This document shows, one piece after another, positions 26,973-34,928 of a stretch of DNA of 64,000 nt. The notes below the pieces were generated by a model, which saw only the letters and a program-made list of their open reading frames with translations, was not told where the DNA came from and did not search any database. The position numbers and the translations under genes were made by a program. The first letter of the stretch is position 1, and each line of letters opens with the position of its first letter. Origin of the DNA: Flavihumibacter fluminis (GTDB taxonomy: Bacteria > Bacteroidota > Bacteroidia > Chitinophagales > Chitinophagaceae); contig NZ_JAKEVY010000004.1 in the NCBI RefSeq assembly GCF_021491375.1, forward strand, positions 372,001-436,000, given 5' to 3'.

Positions 26973-27821
26973 GAACATCCGGGAAAGATTAAAGCCAAAA
27001 CGGATTTCACCTTTGAAGAAACGATCGGTTGTTTCAACCAGAAAAGCCCGTTCATTCATGCCGATCGCATTGCTGAAATGGAGTTGAAATACATGTCCGC
27101 CTGTTTCAATGTCAAATCCGATACCCAGCGGGAAATAGTATTCATCTGGTAATTGTGTCAACACCACCTGGTGATCAAAAGTGATGGCAAATCGTTTGCT
27201 TAGTTTTTGGCGCAGTCCAATACCTATAGCAAGATTGGTATTTTGCCAGCTTTCATCGGGTACGTAATTCATATGCAAAAGGGTAGCACTTAATTGCGCT
27301 GAAAATCCGGAAGAAAACTTCCTGCCTGCAATGAGTTGGGCATAAAAGGAAGTACGGTCTCCGGTACTGGGTTTATATCCGGTAGAACTGGATTCATCAG
27401 CAGTACGGATCATCACACCGGCAACACCTACAAGAGATATCGGTGCCGATTTTGATTGCTGGATTATCCTGATCTTAACCAACCCATCGTATTCTTTCCG
27501 ATAGGTACTTCGACCAACCCCTACCGTTAGCCAGTTACTCAATCCATAATCAAAGCTCATTCGCATGGATGCCTGATCCAGGCCAAACAATTCCTTAACC
27601 CCATCCGACAATTTTCCAAACCGGTGCAGGATCCGCACATCCAGCGCACCTTTGTCCAGCATTTCAACCGATTGTGCGTGAATCACCCGGGTGGAATGGA
27701 AGGTCCCGGTTATTTTTGGAGACGCGCTTCCGGGGCCGGATTCCAACAACGAGTCAACAGATGGCTCCTGGGCGTACACTGATCCCCCGCAAATAAGGAA
27801 AAGCAAACATAGTTTTTTCAT
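26970..27821 (-). CDS. DUF5777 family outer-membrane beta-barrel protein
   Basis: This 283-residue protein has a signal peptide (LCLLFLICGGSVYAQEPS) followed by about ten alternating amphipathic strands. Markers of the DUF5777 family are GTFHSTRVIHAQSVEML near the N terminus, LDVRILHRFGKLSDG, and the terminal HVFQLHFSNAIGMNERAFL with GEIRFGFNLSRMF. It is predicted to be an outer-membrane barrel. It starts four bases after the YceI gene and is the last of a four-gene operon with a haem lipoprotein. The function is unknown; a role as an outer-membrane pore or docking barrel is inference. Confidence 0.85.
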   Translation of the reverse strand: MKKLCLLFLICGGSVYAQEPSVDSLLESGPGSASPKITGTFHSTRVIHAQSVEMLDKGALDVRILHRFGKLSDGVKELFGLDQASMRMSFDYGLSNWLTVGVGRSTYRKEYDGLVKIRIIQQSKSAPISLVGVAGVMIRTADESSSTGYKPSTGDRTSFYAQLIAGRKFSSGFSAQLSATLLHMNYVPDESWQNTNLAIGIGLRQKLSKRFAITFDHQVVLTQLPDEYYFPLGIGFDIETGGHVFQLHFSNAIGMNERAFLVETTDRFFKGEIRFGFNLSRMF

Positions 27822-27825
27822 ATAA

Positions 27826-28386
27826 TCAATTCGTTGGTTTCATCCAGCCGCTGTTGAGTTCCACGACTAGTTCTTTGTTGATGTTATCACGCACCAAAGC
27901 AGGTATTCGAATAGAAAAATCTGCTGGTTTAATATGAAAACTGGTAATAGCCACACAATCCTTGTCTTTGAATTCCAGCAGGGCTGTACAAGTATGCGGT
28001 TGTTCCACACCGTGAATGGTAAGCCGGCCATTTACCACCACAGCTTGTTTACCTGATTTTTCAATCGATACAGAACCCGGATCAAATTGTCCGATAAAAA
28101 TCGCCCTGGGAAACTTATCGGACTCCATATAGGAATCATTAAAATGCTGCTGCATCAGGGCTTTCCGAAATAAAAATCCTTTTATAAGAACAGCGGCTTC
28201 CACTTTACCTGATTTGAGATCCAGCAGCAGTACGCCATTTTTATTCTCGGCACGAATGGTTTCCAAAGGTGTGACAGATTCAAAACGAATGTTCATCAAC
28301 CTGGAAGCATATCGTTGGGCATGAACTACCGGTGAGGCACAGGTTAAAACAAAAAGCAGGCATCCAGCTAAATAATTCATCATCAT
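27826..28386 (-). CDS. YceI-like exported protein
   Basis: This 186-residue protein has a signal peptide (CLLFVLTCASPVVHAQ) and a YceI-type barrel. The segments VEAAVLIKGFLFRKALMQQHF, ESDKFPRAIFIGQF and GRLTIHGVEQPHTC are typical. YceI proteins bind isoprenoid lipids such as quinones in a hydrophobic tunnel. The neighbours are a membrane-anchored OB-fold protein upstream and a DUF5777 barrel downstream. An alternative start lies two codons in, since three Met codons occur together. Periplasmic location is likely. Confidence 0.88.
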   Translation of the reverse strand: MMMNYLAGCLLFVLTCASPVVHAQRYASRLMNIRFESVTPLETIRAENKNGVLLLDLKSGKVEAAVLIKGFLFRKALMQQHFNDSYMESDKFPRAIFIGQFDPGSVSIEKSGKQAVVVNGRLTIHGVEQPHTCTALLEFKDKDCVAITSFHIKPADFSIRIPALVRDNINKELVVELNSGWMKPTN

Positions 28387-28396
28387 TCAATATTAA

Positions 28397-28804
28397 TTAG
28401 GGTAATAGTTGTGCTCTTGTCAGTTGCACATCCATCAGGTAACCAGAACAATATCCTTTAACCGAAACCGAATCACCAGGCTTATATGCTGTGATAGTTG
28501 ATTGTAACCCCGAATCAAGCAAACAACTTATAGAGGAAGCTGCGGCGGGCTCACCCAGGTAGATCATAGCTTGCTCCGCATCCATCAGGTTGATGGCTCC
28601 CCGTACTTCCAGCCATTTCCCCAGGTACATGGAATTAGCGGATGCTTCATCCTGTTGAAAGGCCTCCAATAAGTCAGTAGCAGTCAAACTGAAAGCAGCA
28701 TCCTGGTTATCGGCGCTGGAAGGTTCTTGTTGGTACAGATAATAACCTACTACTCCTACACCCAACAGCAGCACAAGGATTCCGTATAGCAATTTCTTAA
28801 TCAC
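28397..28804 (-). CDS. Membrane-anchored OB-fold protein (tRNA_anti-like)
   Basis: The frame is open back to 28858, but I prefer the GTG at 28804, which overlaps the upstream stop by eight bases and is preceded by GGAGG. The protein then has 135 residues, beginning with a short basic stretch and one membrane helix (LLYGILVLLLGVGVVGYYLY). The rest is an OB-like barrel of the tRNA_anti-like type (YLGKWLEVRGAINLM, AMIYLGEPAAASSISCLLD, KPGDSVSVKGYCSGYLMDVQL). Despite the family name, exported members are not expected to bind tRNA. Its function is unknown. Confidence 0.78.
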   Translation of the reverse strand: MIKKLLYGILVLLLGVGVVGYYLYQQEPSSADNQDAAFSLTATDLLEAFQQDEASANSMYLGKWLEVRGAINLMDAEQAMIYLGEPAAASSISCLLDSGLQSTITAYKPGDSVSVKGYCSGYLMDVQLTRAQLLP

Positions 28805-29630
28805 TGGTTTTGCCTCCTGCTGTGATCCAATCGGTGATGACTTTTTTATCTGCTGCACTTAAAGCCGGACCGCCTTTTGGCATGGTTTCGAGATCCACTG
28901 CCTGGCTCTTGATACTATTTTTCTTTTCAACTATAGCACAATCGGTACCCAAGCTGATACCACTGGTGGGATTTGTTCCGGTATGGCAGCCACTGCATTT
29001 GGAATTGATCAGTGTTACTACAGCAGTGAACAAAGGGCCATTTGCAACAGCACCCACCGTTGCTGCTTTGGTAGTTTCACATCCAGCTGCATCTTTCGCA
29101 TATACGGTATAGTTACCTGGTTCCAGTCCGGTGAAGTTGTTGGATGCCTGGTAGGTTCCACTTGCATTCAGGCGATAGGTAAAACCAGTACTGCCGGAAG
29201 CGGTAACGGTGATGGTTCCTGTTTTCCCACATTTTTCAGACGAACTGACATCAACCGTTACCGAGATTGTTTTTCCGGCACATGGATCACCATCGGACAC
29301 TGTAAAACTTCCGCTTCCAATACAACCATCACTATTCTTTGCACGGATCGTATGGGTACCGGCAGCCAGGTTGGAAAAAGTTCCGGAAGCCTGAAACGGA
29401 CCATTATTCAGGCTGAAGGTAAAGCCGGAACCACCTTTTGCAGTAGCTGCAATGGAACCGGTTGTACTACCCGGACCAGCTGTATTGGTAACCGTTCCAT
29501 TTACTACTATGGTGAGGCCTTCACAAGGATTTGCTGGTTCATCTGTACCGCTTTTGCTGCAGGATAAGAAGAATAAAAGGGCCAGGCCAACGAATGTCAT
29601 TCGCCGGCAACTTAAGGTTGCTGTCAACAT
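28797..29630 (-). CDS. Haem-binding lipoprotein with two SprB-like repeats and C-terminal cytochrome-c-type site
   Basis: This 277-residue protein starts with a lipoprotein-type signal (FVGLALLFFLSCSKSG). Two repeats of about 75 residues follow (about 36-112 and 116-190), each with F(T)YRLN or FSLNNGPFQASGTFSNL and ending in AKD/NSDGC, the SprB-type adhesin repeat. The C terminus has one CSGCH haem motif, with MPKGGPAL giving a possible Met ligand, and ends in KKVITDWITAGGKTSD, as cytochrome-c-like exported domains do. A covalently bound haem is predicted. It is the first gene of the OB/YceI/DUF5777 operon. An alternative ATG lies at 29600. Confidence 0.85.
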   Translation of the reverse strand: MLTATLSCRRMTFVGLALLFFLSCSKSGTDEPANPCEGLTIVVNGTVTNTAGPGSTTGSIAATAKGGSGFTFSLNNGPFQASGTFSNLAAGTHTIRAKNSDGCIGSGSFTVSDGDPCAGKTISVTVDVSSSEKCGKTGTITVTASGSTGFTYRLNASGTYQASNNFTGLEPGNYTVYAKDAAGCETTKAATVGAVANGPLFTAVVTLINSKCSGCHTGTNPTSGISLGTDCAIVEKKNSIKSQAVDLETMPKGGPALSAADKKVITDWITAGGKTSD

Positions 29631-29709
29631 AATGATAGAGTTAGTGCGCGTTGCGCGTGGTATGATTACTTACCTATTCGTATCCGAATTAAAAAGGGTT
29701 GCCTTGATT

Positions 29710-30987
29710 TTATTTTTTCTTCCAGAAAGAGTAACGAAGCCCTGCAAAGAGTCCGGCTGACCGGAGTTTTACTGATCCTTCACCAATACCTTTGGTAGGA
29801 ATATTGAAATAGGGTGCAGCCTGAACATGCAGCCGATCACTAATACGGTATTCATATCCTACACTTAAACCAATTCCTGAAAACAGTTCGAGAGCTTTGG
29901 TCCGATAGGTGTAATATCCCTTAGCCGGTTGTCCAAACCGGGTATAATAATAATCGTAGGATTCTCTTTGCATGATTGCATTTTGCATACTGAGCATTCC
30001 AAAAACCTGGTGTTGCTGGTTTGGTAAAAAATTATACCTCACGCTAATAGGAATTTCCAGAATAGCACAATCGGCATACACTTCCTGTATGACGAAGTTG
30101 GGGTTATCATAATAGGATCCCGCTTTAGGCGTGTAGGCATTACCGGGAGCTTCGTATAATTTCCTGGTTTGTGTGAATCCAACTTGCATGGCCCATCGTT
30201 TATTGAGCTCCAGACCCAGTCCTGCTCCATAAGCAGGTTTTAATTCAGATTCATGATTGCCACTTACAAACCCTCTATCAAGGCCACCGCCGCCATATAC
30301 ATAGAATCGATAGGTCACTGGTTGCTTTTTGGGGGTTGACACAATGGTTTGTCCGGGTATCGCAGGATCTGTATTTGACACACTAACAGGAATGGACAAC
30401 TGCTGTTTTTTAGGCAATGCTGGATAGAGGGCTTTATCTTCTAATTCATTAGATACTACAAGGGTCATGGATTCCTCCTTAGTTAATGCCGACTCAGGCG
30501 ACATTTCCAGGATAGGTTGATTTAATTCTTTCTTCACGCTAACTTCTGGGGTACTTATTTCCGAAACAAACTTTCTGGAAGGCGTTGCATTTAAGTGCTG
30601 TTTTTCAAGTTGAATAAACGAAGCGTCCCTCTTTTGATCAGCTGATTGTTGAGTACCAGTCGCAGCTGTATGAGCAGCTTCCTTTGGGGAAGATTCTTTT
30701 CCTGATGACTCATGTGGCAACAATTGGCGGCTGAAGGATTTAGTTTTCTCAACCTCCAGGGGTCCGGGTTGTGGAACAAAATGGCGGTGACCTGCCATAA
30801 ACAATAAAAGCGGCAACCACCACCAGGCGAACCCACGGCGGCGTTTCTGCTCTTCTTCATCCAGGAGCAGATTCATTTTTAACCAGGCATGGGCAGGCGC
30901 GGCCGGCTGCTCAGCATCAGCGGCATTGCGGAAGAGATCGTCCAGACCTTCTTCTCCCTGGTTAAGATTGAATAGCTTTTCGTTCAT
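29710..30987 (-). CDS. Membrane-anchored protein with C-terminal outer-membrane-barrel-like domain, probable sigma-factor partner
   Basis: This 425-residue protein has a cytoplasmic N terminus of about 50 residues with charged helices, one membrane segment (FAWWWLPLLLFMAGHR), a low-complexity linker rich in K, E and S, and a C-terminal beta-rich domain (about 225-425) of the porin-family type (YGAGLGLELNKRWAMQVGFT, ending AGLFAGLRYSFWKKK). In Chitinophagaceae such proteins commonly follow an ECF sigma gene, as here with a 26-base overlap. It may serve as a sigma regulator or envelope sensor; this is inference. Confidence 0.72.
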   Translation of the reverse strand: MNEKLFNLNQGEEGLDDLFRNAADAEQPAAPAHAWLKMNLLLDEEEQKRRRGFAWWWLPLLLFMAGHRHFVPQPGPLEVEKTKSFSRQLLPHESSGKESSPKEAAHTAATGTQQSADQKRDASFIQLEKQHLNATPSRKFVSEISTPEVSVKKELNQPILEMSPESALTKEESMTLVVSNELEDKALYPALPKKQQLSIPVSVSNTDPAIPGQTIVSTPKKQPVTYRFYVYGGGGLDRGFVSGNHESELKPAYGAGLGLELNKRWAMQVGFTQTRKLYEAPGNAYTPKAGSYYDNPNFVIQEVYADCAILEIPISVRYNFLPNQQHQVFGMLSMQNAIMQRESYDYYYTRFGQPAKGYYTYRTKALELFSGIGLSVGYEYRISDRLHVQAAPYFNIPTKGIGEGSVKLRSAGLFAGLRYSFWKKK

Positions 30988-31573
30988 TGTTATGGTTTAG
31001 ATGTAGTTCCTCTGCCAGCATTTTCTGCAATCTGGCACGGGCTTTTGACAGGTTGGATTTGGAGCTGCCTACACTGATTTTCAGCATGGCAGCAATTTCT
31101 TCATGTGTATATCCATCCATCACATAGAGATTAAAAACAAGGCCATAAGCCGGACTCAACCGGCGGACCATTGCCAGTAATTCTTTGTGGGTGATGTTGG
31201 AAAGTTCGGTTGGCGCGATAGAAGGCAACAATGCCTGCTCCTCGGATTCTGTAGGCATAGCCACCAGGTTCAGTTGTTTTTTCCGGAGCTGATCAATAGC
31301 CGTATTGATGAAAATTCGTCGGATCCAGGCTTTGAGGGAGGCTTCGTAGGAATCATAGCGAAGCTGGAATCGTTCCATTTCTCTGAAAATCTTCAGGAAT
31401 CCATCGTTAATCACCTCCACCACTTCTTCTTCGTTGGTAATGTAACGATGACAAACCGAATAGGCATAGCCATAGAAGTGCTCGTAAAAGCGTTTCTGGC
31501 TCTGGCGTTTAAGGGAAACACATCCCTCAACCAGTTGCTTCAGCAGGTTGTCTGTGGGTGCCGTGATGTCCAT
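30962..31573 (-). CDS. ECF-type RNA polymerase sigma factor
   Basis: The open frame extends to 31798, but the upstream part is a translation of the opposite strand of tRNA-Arg and its leader. I place the start at the ATG at 31573, giving 203 residues beginning MDITAPTDNLLKQLVEGC. Region 2 is visible as FYEHFYGYAYSVCHRYI and EEVVEVINDGFLKIFREMERF, and region 4 as LSPAYGLVFNLYVMDGYTHEEIAAML with ISVGSSKSNLSKARARLQKML. It is co-transcribed with the membrane protein at 29710-30987 and probably drives its own operon and perhaps the haem lipoprotein genes. Confidence 0.9.
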   Translation of the reverse strand: MDITAPTDNLLKQLVEGCVSLKRQSQKRFYEHFYGYAYSVCHRYITNEEEVVEVINDGFLKIFREMERFQLRYDSYEASLKAWIRRIFINTAIDQLRKKQLNLVAMPTESEEQALLPSIAPTELSNITHKELLAMVRRLSPAYGLVFNLYVMDGYTHEEIAAMLKISVGSSKSNLSKARARLQKMLAEELHLNHNNERKAIQS

Positions 31574-31725
31574 GTCCTGGGGCCTATACGGGATCGGGTT
31601 GCTCCGGGTTGCCTGCCTAAAGGTAAATTTTTCCATTAGTCTGCCTTTGGCGAATGCCAGCCTCCAAAGGGGGAGTGAAGGTGGAAATTCCCGAAAATGC
31701 CGTAATATTGCACTCCTTTTAGGCC

Positions 31726-31797
31726 GGCCTCGTAGTACAATGGATAGTATAAGAGTTTCCGAAGCTCCAGATCCAGGTTCGATTCCTGGCGAGGCCA
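31726..31797 (+). tRNA. tRNA-Arg (anticodon CCG)
   Basis: The acceptor arms GGCCTCG (31726-31732) and CGAGGCC (31790-31796) pair fully, with A as discriminator. The T-arm shows GGTTCGATTCC, and the anticodon loop TTCCGAA gives CCG, for arginine codon CGG. The 3' CCA is not encoded. The sigma factor gene diverges upstream. Confidence 0.9.
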
Positions 31798-31830
31798 CAA
31801 GAAGAAGTGAGAAGTGAGACGTCAGAAGAT

Positions 31831-31872
31831 AAAACCCCTGCGCGGAAAACCCGGCAGGGGTTTTGTCTTTTT
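31831..31872 (+). terminator. Rho-independent terminator after tRNA-Arg
   Basis: AAAACCCCTG (31831-31840) pairs with CAGGGGTTTT (31855-31864), followed by a T-rich tract (GTCTTTTTTT). It lies 34 bases after the tRNA and suits it as the terminator. Confidence 0.8.
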
Positions 31873-31882
31873 TTGGAACAAC

Positions 31883-32450
31883 TTAGATCACTACCTCCAG
31901 TAGGGTTCTGTTTTTAGGGACATCCTCCGCGCTCACCCGGATCAGGGTGCCGGCGGGAGAAGGGATTTCAGATTTCGTGGTGTAAATCCAGTCGAACCCA
32001 TTTTCATCCATAACAGCATCTCCCTCTTCGAGCAGGCCACCATCGGGAGCATAGAGACCGAAGCTCACTTTGGTAACGCGGAAGTTGTCAGTCGCCTGCA
32101 CAGTAAGTGCGTGTCCGGCTGCACCGGAGTATCCATCTGTTCGCAAATCTGCGAGTTCCGGGCCTTAGAGTGCATCGAGCACAGCTACATTGAAGGCTGA
32201 CTGGTTCTTTTTAGCAATAGCCTGGTAAGTGGCTTTAAGCTCAGGGTTGGCGATTGCTTTTTTCCCATAGATAATTGCGAGAGAAAACTTGCACTTAACA
32301 GCCATCAGTTTTTCACTATTTGATTTTTTCCTTGCGGGGCTTTGGGAGACCAGCGATGATGGATTGATCGCCTTTCATGCGAAGGGAATACTGTCCGGCT
32401 ACTGTACCGGTGTAATTACGAGTTAGGACATTGTTCGTTGAACGTGCCAT
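31883..32450 (-). pseudogene. Broken small-protein gene (one frameshift and one internal stop)
   Basis: The start ATG is at 32450 (MARSTNNVLTRNYTG). The first frame stops at TAG 32316-32318 after 44 residues. A second frame, continuing from about 32330, gives AVKCKFSLAIIYGKKAI and on to a TAA at 32165-32167, after which the same frame continues to 31883 (GYSGAAGHALTVQATDNFRV and VRVSAEDV-like text). Together these give about 188 residues with a coherent beta-rich C-terminal domain. I recall similar uncharacterised proteins in Bacteroidota but no family name. The frameshift sits at a run of six A (five restores the frame). It is probably dead. Confidence 0.75.
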
Positions 32451-32978
32451 TTTTTTGAGTTTTAATAGATTTAAAAAATGGGAAGCGGATTAAAGAAGGG
32501 GCTGGACTGGAAAGCTTGGCAGGCGGAATTTGACCTCGTAAAAGCAGGCAGATTTTTTTTGACCGTTCAGGCACCACTTCGTGACCACTAGTTGACCACT
32601 GTTTGACCGTTATGGAACCGTCAGTGAACCGTTCTGGAGCCGTTCCGGACCATTCGGAAAAATGCACCGATGCTTTTTTGGATTGGGTAGGGAGGCCATC
32701 ACCCGGCAAGCCAAACACAGGACCAGGGGCCGGGGACTGTCATCAGAAGAAAGCAACAGAAAGTGAAAGTTGATTTATCCCGAAGAAGCATTGGGGCCTT
32801 ATCTCCCGTTGCTCCATAAGGCGGTCGGGCGTAACCGGTAGTTGCTCTGTTAGTTCTGAATGACAAAACAAGATTAGAAACCAATTTTCAATCAAAAAAA
32901 TAAAGTTCGCGAATCGACAAAAAACCAGGATGAATGAACAAAAAGTGGTTCTGAACGACATTGTGGGGGAGTAAAAAA
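32451..32978. other. Gene-free stretch with a tandem array
   Basis: This stretch of 528 bases has no credible gene. Open frames on the minus strand here have no protein features. It contains the 11-bp periodic array at 32559-32657 and, further on, two separate GTTCTGAA(T/C)GACA segments at about 32854 and 32949, which look like dispersed intergenic repeats. Confidence 0.6.
32559..32657. repeat. Nine degenerate tandem units of exactly 11 bp
   Basis: Nine successive 11-base units, with no base between them, follow the pattern (T/G)(T/G/A)(G/A)ACC(G/A)(T/C)T plus two free bases, for example TTGACCGTTCA, GTGACCACTAG, TTGACCACTGT, GGAACCGTCAG, TGAACCGTTCT. The ACC core and the following purine and pyrimidine are kept while other positions vary. 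It lies 109 bases upstream of the broken gene at 31883-32450. Read on the minus strand the core is (A/G)ACGGT or TGGT. An 11-bp period is close to a helical turn. Confidence 0.8.
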
Positions 32979-33866
32979 TCATTTCCTGGTAGCCCGTAAT
33001 TGCATCATCATACCTTTTATTTCTGCCCTGTATTGTTTGCCTAAACGGAGATTCTTTTCTTCCACAGCAGAAGCCAGCAAAATATCCATTCTGTTGATCC
33101 TGGGCAACACAGGGGCATTTGTTTTTTCTATAAAAACCGTGGGGCCATCAGTATGAGTAAAGACATTTTTTTTTCTGGTAACCTGCTGTTTGTAATCCAG
33201 ACTCTAACCACTGCCGTTCAGTTTCAGTCACCCTAACATGAATGGCGGTGATCTTACGAAATAATTTCCTGTGCAAACTGGTATCCCAACTGTGCATATA
33301 TTCTTTCATCGAGATACCTTGGTTGATTTTTTCATTCGTAAAACCCCAGCTCAAATAACTTGGCCGCGAAAAGCTCAAAAAAACGGATAGAAAGAAGGAA
33401 CAACCGGACTTGCGCTGTCTCTTTTGGAATAGATAGCCACTTCAGAAACTTCATCACCTGCACCGGATTTAACCTTCCTTATAAGGATGGAATCCGGATA
33501 AAATTGCTGCCAGGCATTGGTGATTGAATCCATGTTATCCGGGAAACGGGATTGAAAAACAATGCCACCACCCCCTGTTCTGTTTTCCCAATAGCCCTGG
33601 TTCAGATTGATGTGCAGAAATGTTTCCTGTCCCAGCAAATAAATCTCCGTACTAGGTTTCCCATTGATGAAAGAACTGTCCACAAAAATATTCCCAAACA
33701 CTTCACTCCAGAATTTGTCTGTCCGGATTTGCTCAAAATCTTCCGCATCCACAACAAGATCCAGGTGAAAAAAATCAGTACCAGGCAAAGAAGCTGATTT
33801 GCTTTGAGCATAACTCAAAGAAAAATGCAGCATCAGTATGGAAGAATAAACAATAATTTTTTTCAC
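32979..33866 (-). pseudogene. DUF5829-like exported protein gene with two homopolymer frameshifts
   Basis: Three frames join into one reading of about 295 residues. Frame one (33866 to 33375) has a signal peptide and runs to YPFF then a stop, at a run of seven T on the coding strand. Frame two continues as SFSRPSYLSWGFTNEK to about 33170, where a run of nine A shifts the frame. Frame three continues as FTHTDGPTVFIEKTN and ends LRATRK at the TGA 32979-32981. One base less in each run restores a single frame. The joined protein resembles the DUF5829 family, which I name with moderate confidence. Either the gene is decayed or both runs are sequencing errors. Confidence 0.78.
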
Positions 33867-33993
33867 GATAGCTTATTTACAGATTACCCTTCAAAAAAGG
33901 AGAATTCTGAATATAAAATATATCATCTCCCCAAAAAATACCCTGATCAGGTGATACAAAGGAAGCATCAATATGACTAGCTTAACCGGTATT

Positions 33994-34179
33994 ATGAAAA
34001 AACTACTGCTGCCACTTGCTATAAGTTGTTGGAATACTCCGAATTATGCCCAACTGAAAGAGCAAATGAACCAGTATATCGATAGTATTTTCAAAATCGA
34101 TCCAAATAATCCGGTATCCGGATTTGCCATTACGGTCATAAAAGACTGCATCGTCACTTTAAAACAATCTTATTTCTGA
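33994..34179 (+). pseudogene. N-terminal fragment of a serine hydrolase (beta-lactamase family)
   Basis: The 61-residue frame has a signal peptide (KLLLPLAISCWNTPNYAQ) followed by LKEQMNQYIDSIFK and NPVSGFAITVIKD, the usual beginning of beta-lactamase-family (penicillin-binding-protein-like) hydrolases. The catalytic SxxK region and all later parts are missing. The frame ends inside the 3' end of the convergent SGNH hydrolase gene, so the break is at about 34150. It is read as a truncated remnant. Confidence 0.65.
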
Positions 34180-34840
34180 TTAAATAGTCAGCCGCTAAAT
34201 GTCCTAAATACGCGTAACCTTTTTTATTCGGATGCACTCCATCTTTCACTGTCATGTATTCCGGTTTGTTTGAAAAAGATGGAGTCAAATCCAAAAAATA
34301 GAGTCCTGCAGCAGCAGCAATCTTACTGACCCTGTCGCGTAGCTCCCAGATTCTTGGTCTTCGCAGCGTGAGATTGTCAAACCGTTCTTTCGATAATTCC
34401 GGTGTGTTCAGTACCATATCCAGCGGACTGCACAGAATTATGGTACAATTCGGAATCATTTTTTTCACTGAATCAATAAACAGGTTGTAATCAGCTTCAA
34501 AATCCTTCATTTGTTCCCAATTAAACAAGGGTTCGCTGACGGTTTCATTGGTGCCTGCTTTAATGAGCATGATATCCGGCTTGTATGTATTAATTGAATC
34601 GAGCAATCGCCACAAATTGGGTTTGCCATATCGAAGCATGGTGGCACCTCCAATGCCAAAATTCAGTACCTCATAATTTGTAAATCCTTTATCCATTAAA
34701 GTTTTTGCAACAATAGCCGGATAGGAATCAGTTGAAGGGTCATCGAGTCTTGCTCCAAAAGTTATACTATTACCAATACATGCTATTATCGATTTTGGTT
34801 GCTGACCGTATAAAGAATTTGCAACCAGAATTGATACCAA
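34154..34840 (-). CDS. SGNH/GDSL-type hydrolase, exported
   Basis: This protein has 228 residues from the TTG at 34840. It is likely longer at its start: in the same frame an ATA at 34868-34870 would give IKVVSLYCLLLVSILVANS, a complete signal peptide, while no ATG is available. The catalytic Ser is in ACIGNSITFGA (S25), the Gly and Asn blocks are GIGGATML and KAGTNET, and the Asp/His pair is in DGVHPNKKGY. It probably removes acyl or acetyl groups from a sugar or lipid in the periplasm. The substrate is unknown. The 3' end overlaps the truncated serine hydrolase. Confidence 0.85.
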   Translation of the reverse strand: MVSILVANSLYGQQPKSIIACIGNSITFGARLDDPSTDSYPAIVAKTLMDKGFTNYEVLNFGIGGATMLRYGKPNLWRLLDSINTYKPDIMLIKAGTNETVSEPLFNWEQMKDFEADYNLFIDSVKKMIPNCTIILCSPLDMVLNTPELSKERFDNLTLRRPRIWELRDRVSKIAAAAGLYFLDLTPSFSNKPEYMTVKDGVHPNKKGYAYLGHLAADYLIRNKIVLK

Positions 34841-34928
34841 TAGAAGGCAGTATAATGAAACAACTTTTATTGAATAACAATTTTAATTTTATAAAAATAT
34901 CATTTTTTTGCACCCTACCTTTATACAA

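Noticed and set aside
28983-29567. Open frame of 194 codons on the plus strand
   Set aside because: It is the complement of the repeat-rich haem lipoprotein; the low-complexity composition (Cys, Thr, Gly) comes from the repeats.
31187-31639. Open frame of 150 codons on the plus strand
   Set aside because: It lies across the ECF sigma gene and its leader on the other strand and shows no domain.
32559-32657. Possible CRISPR array
   Set aside because: The units are 11 bp, degenerate and without spacers, and no cas gene is near.
32416-32982. Three overlapping open frames on the minus strand
   Set aside because: They lie across the 11-bp array and intergenic repeats and have no protein-like features; the array's period excludes a coding explanation.
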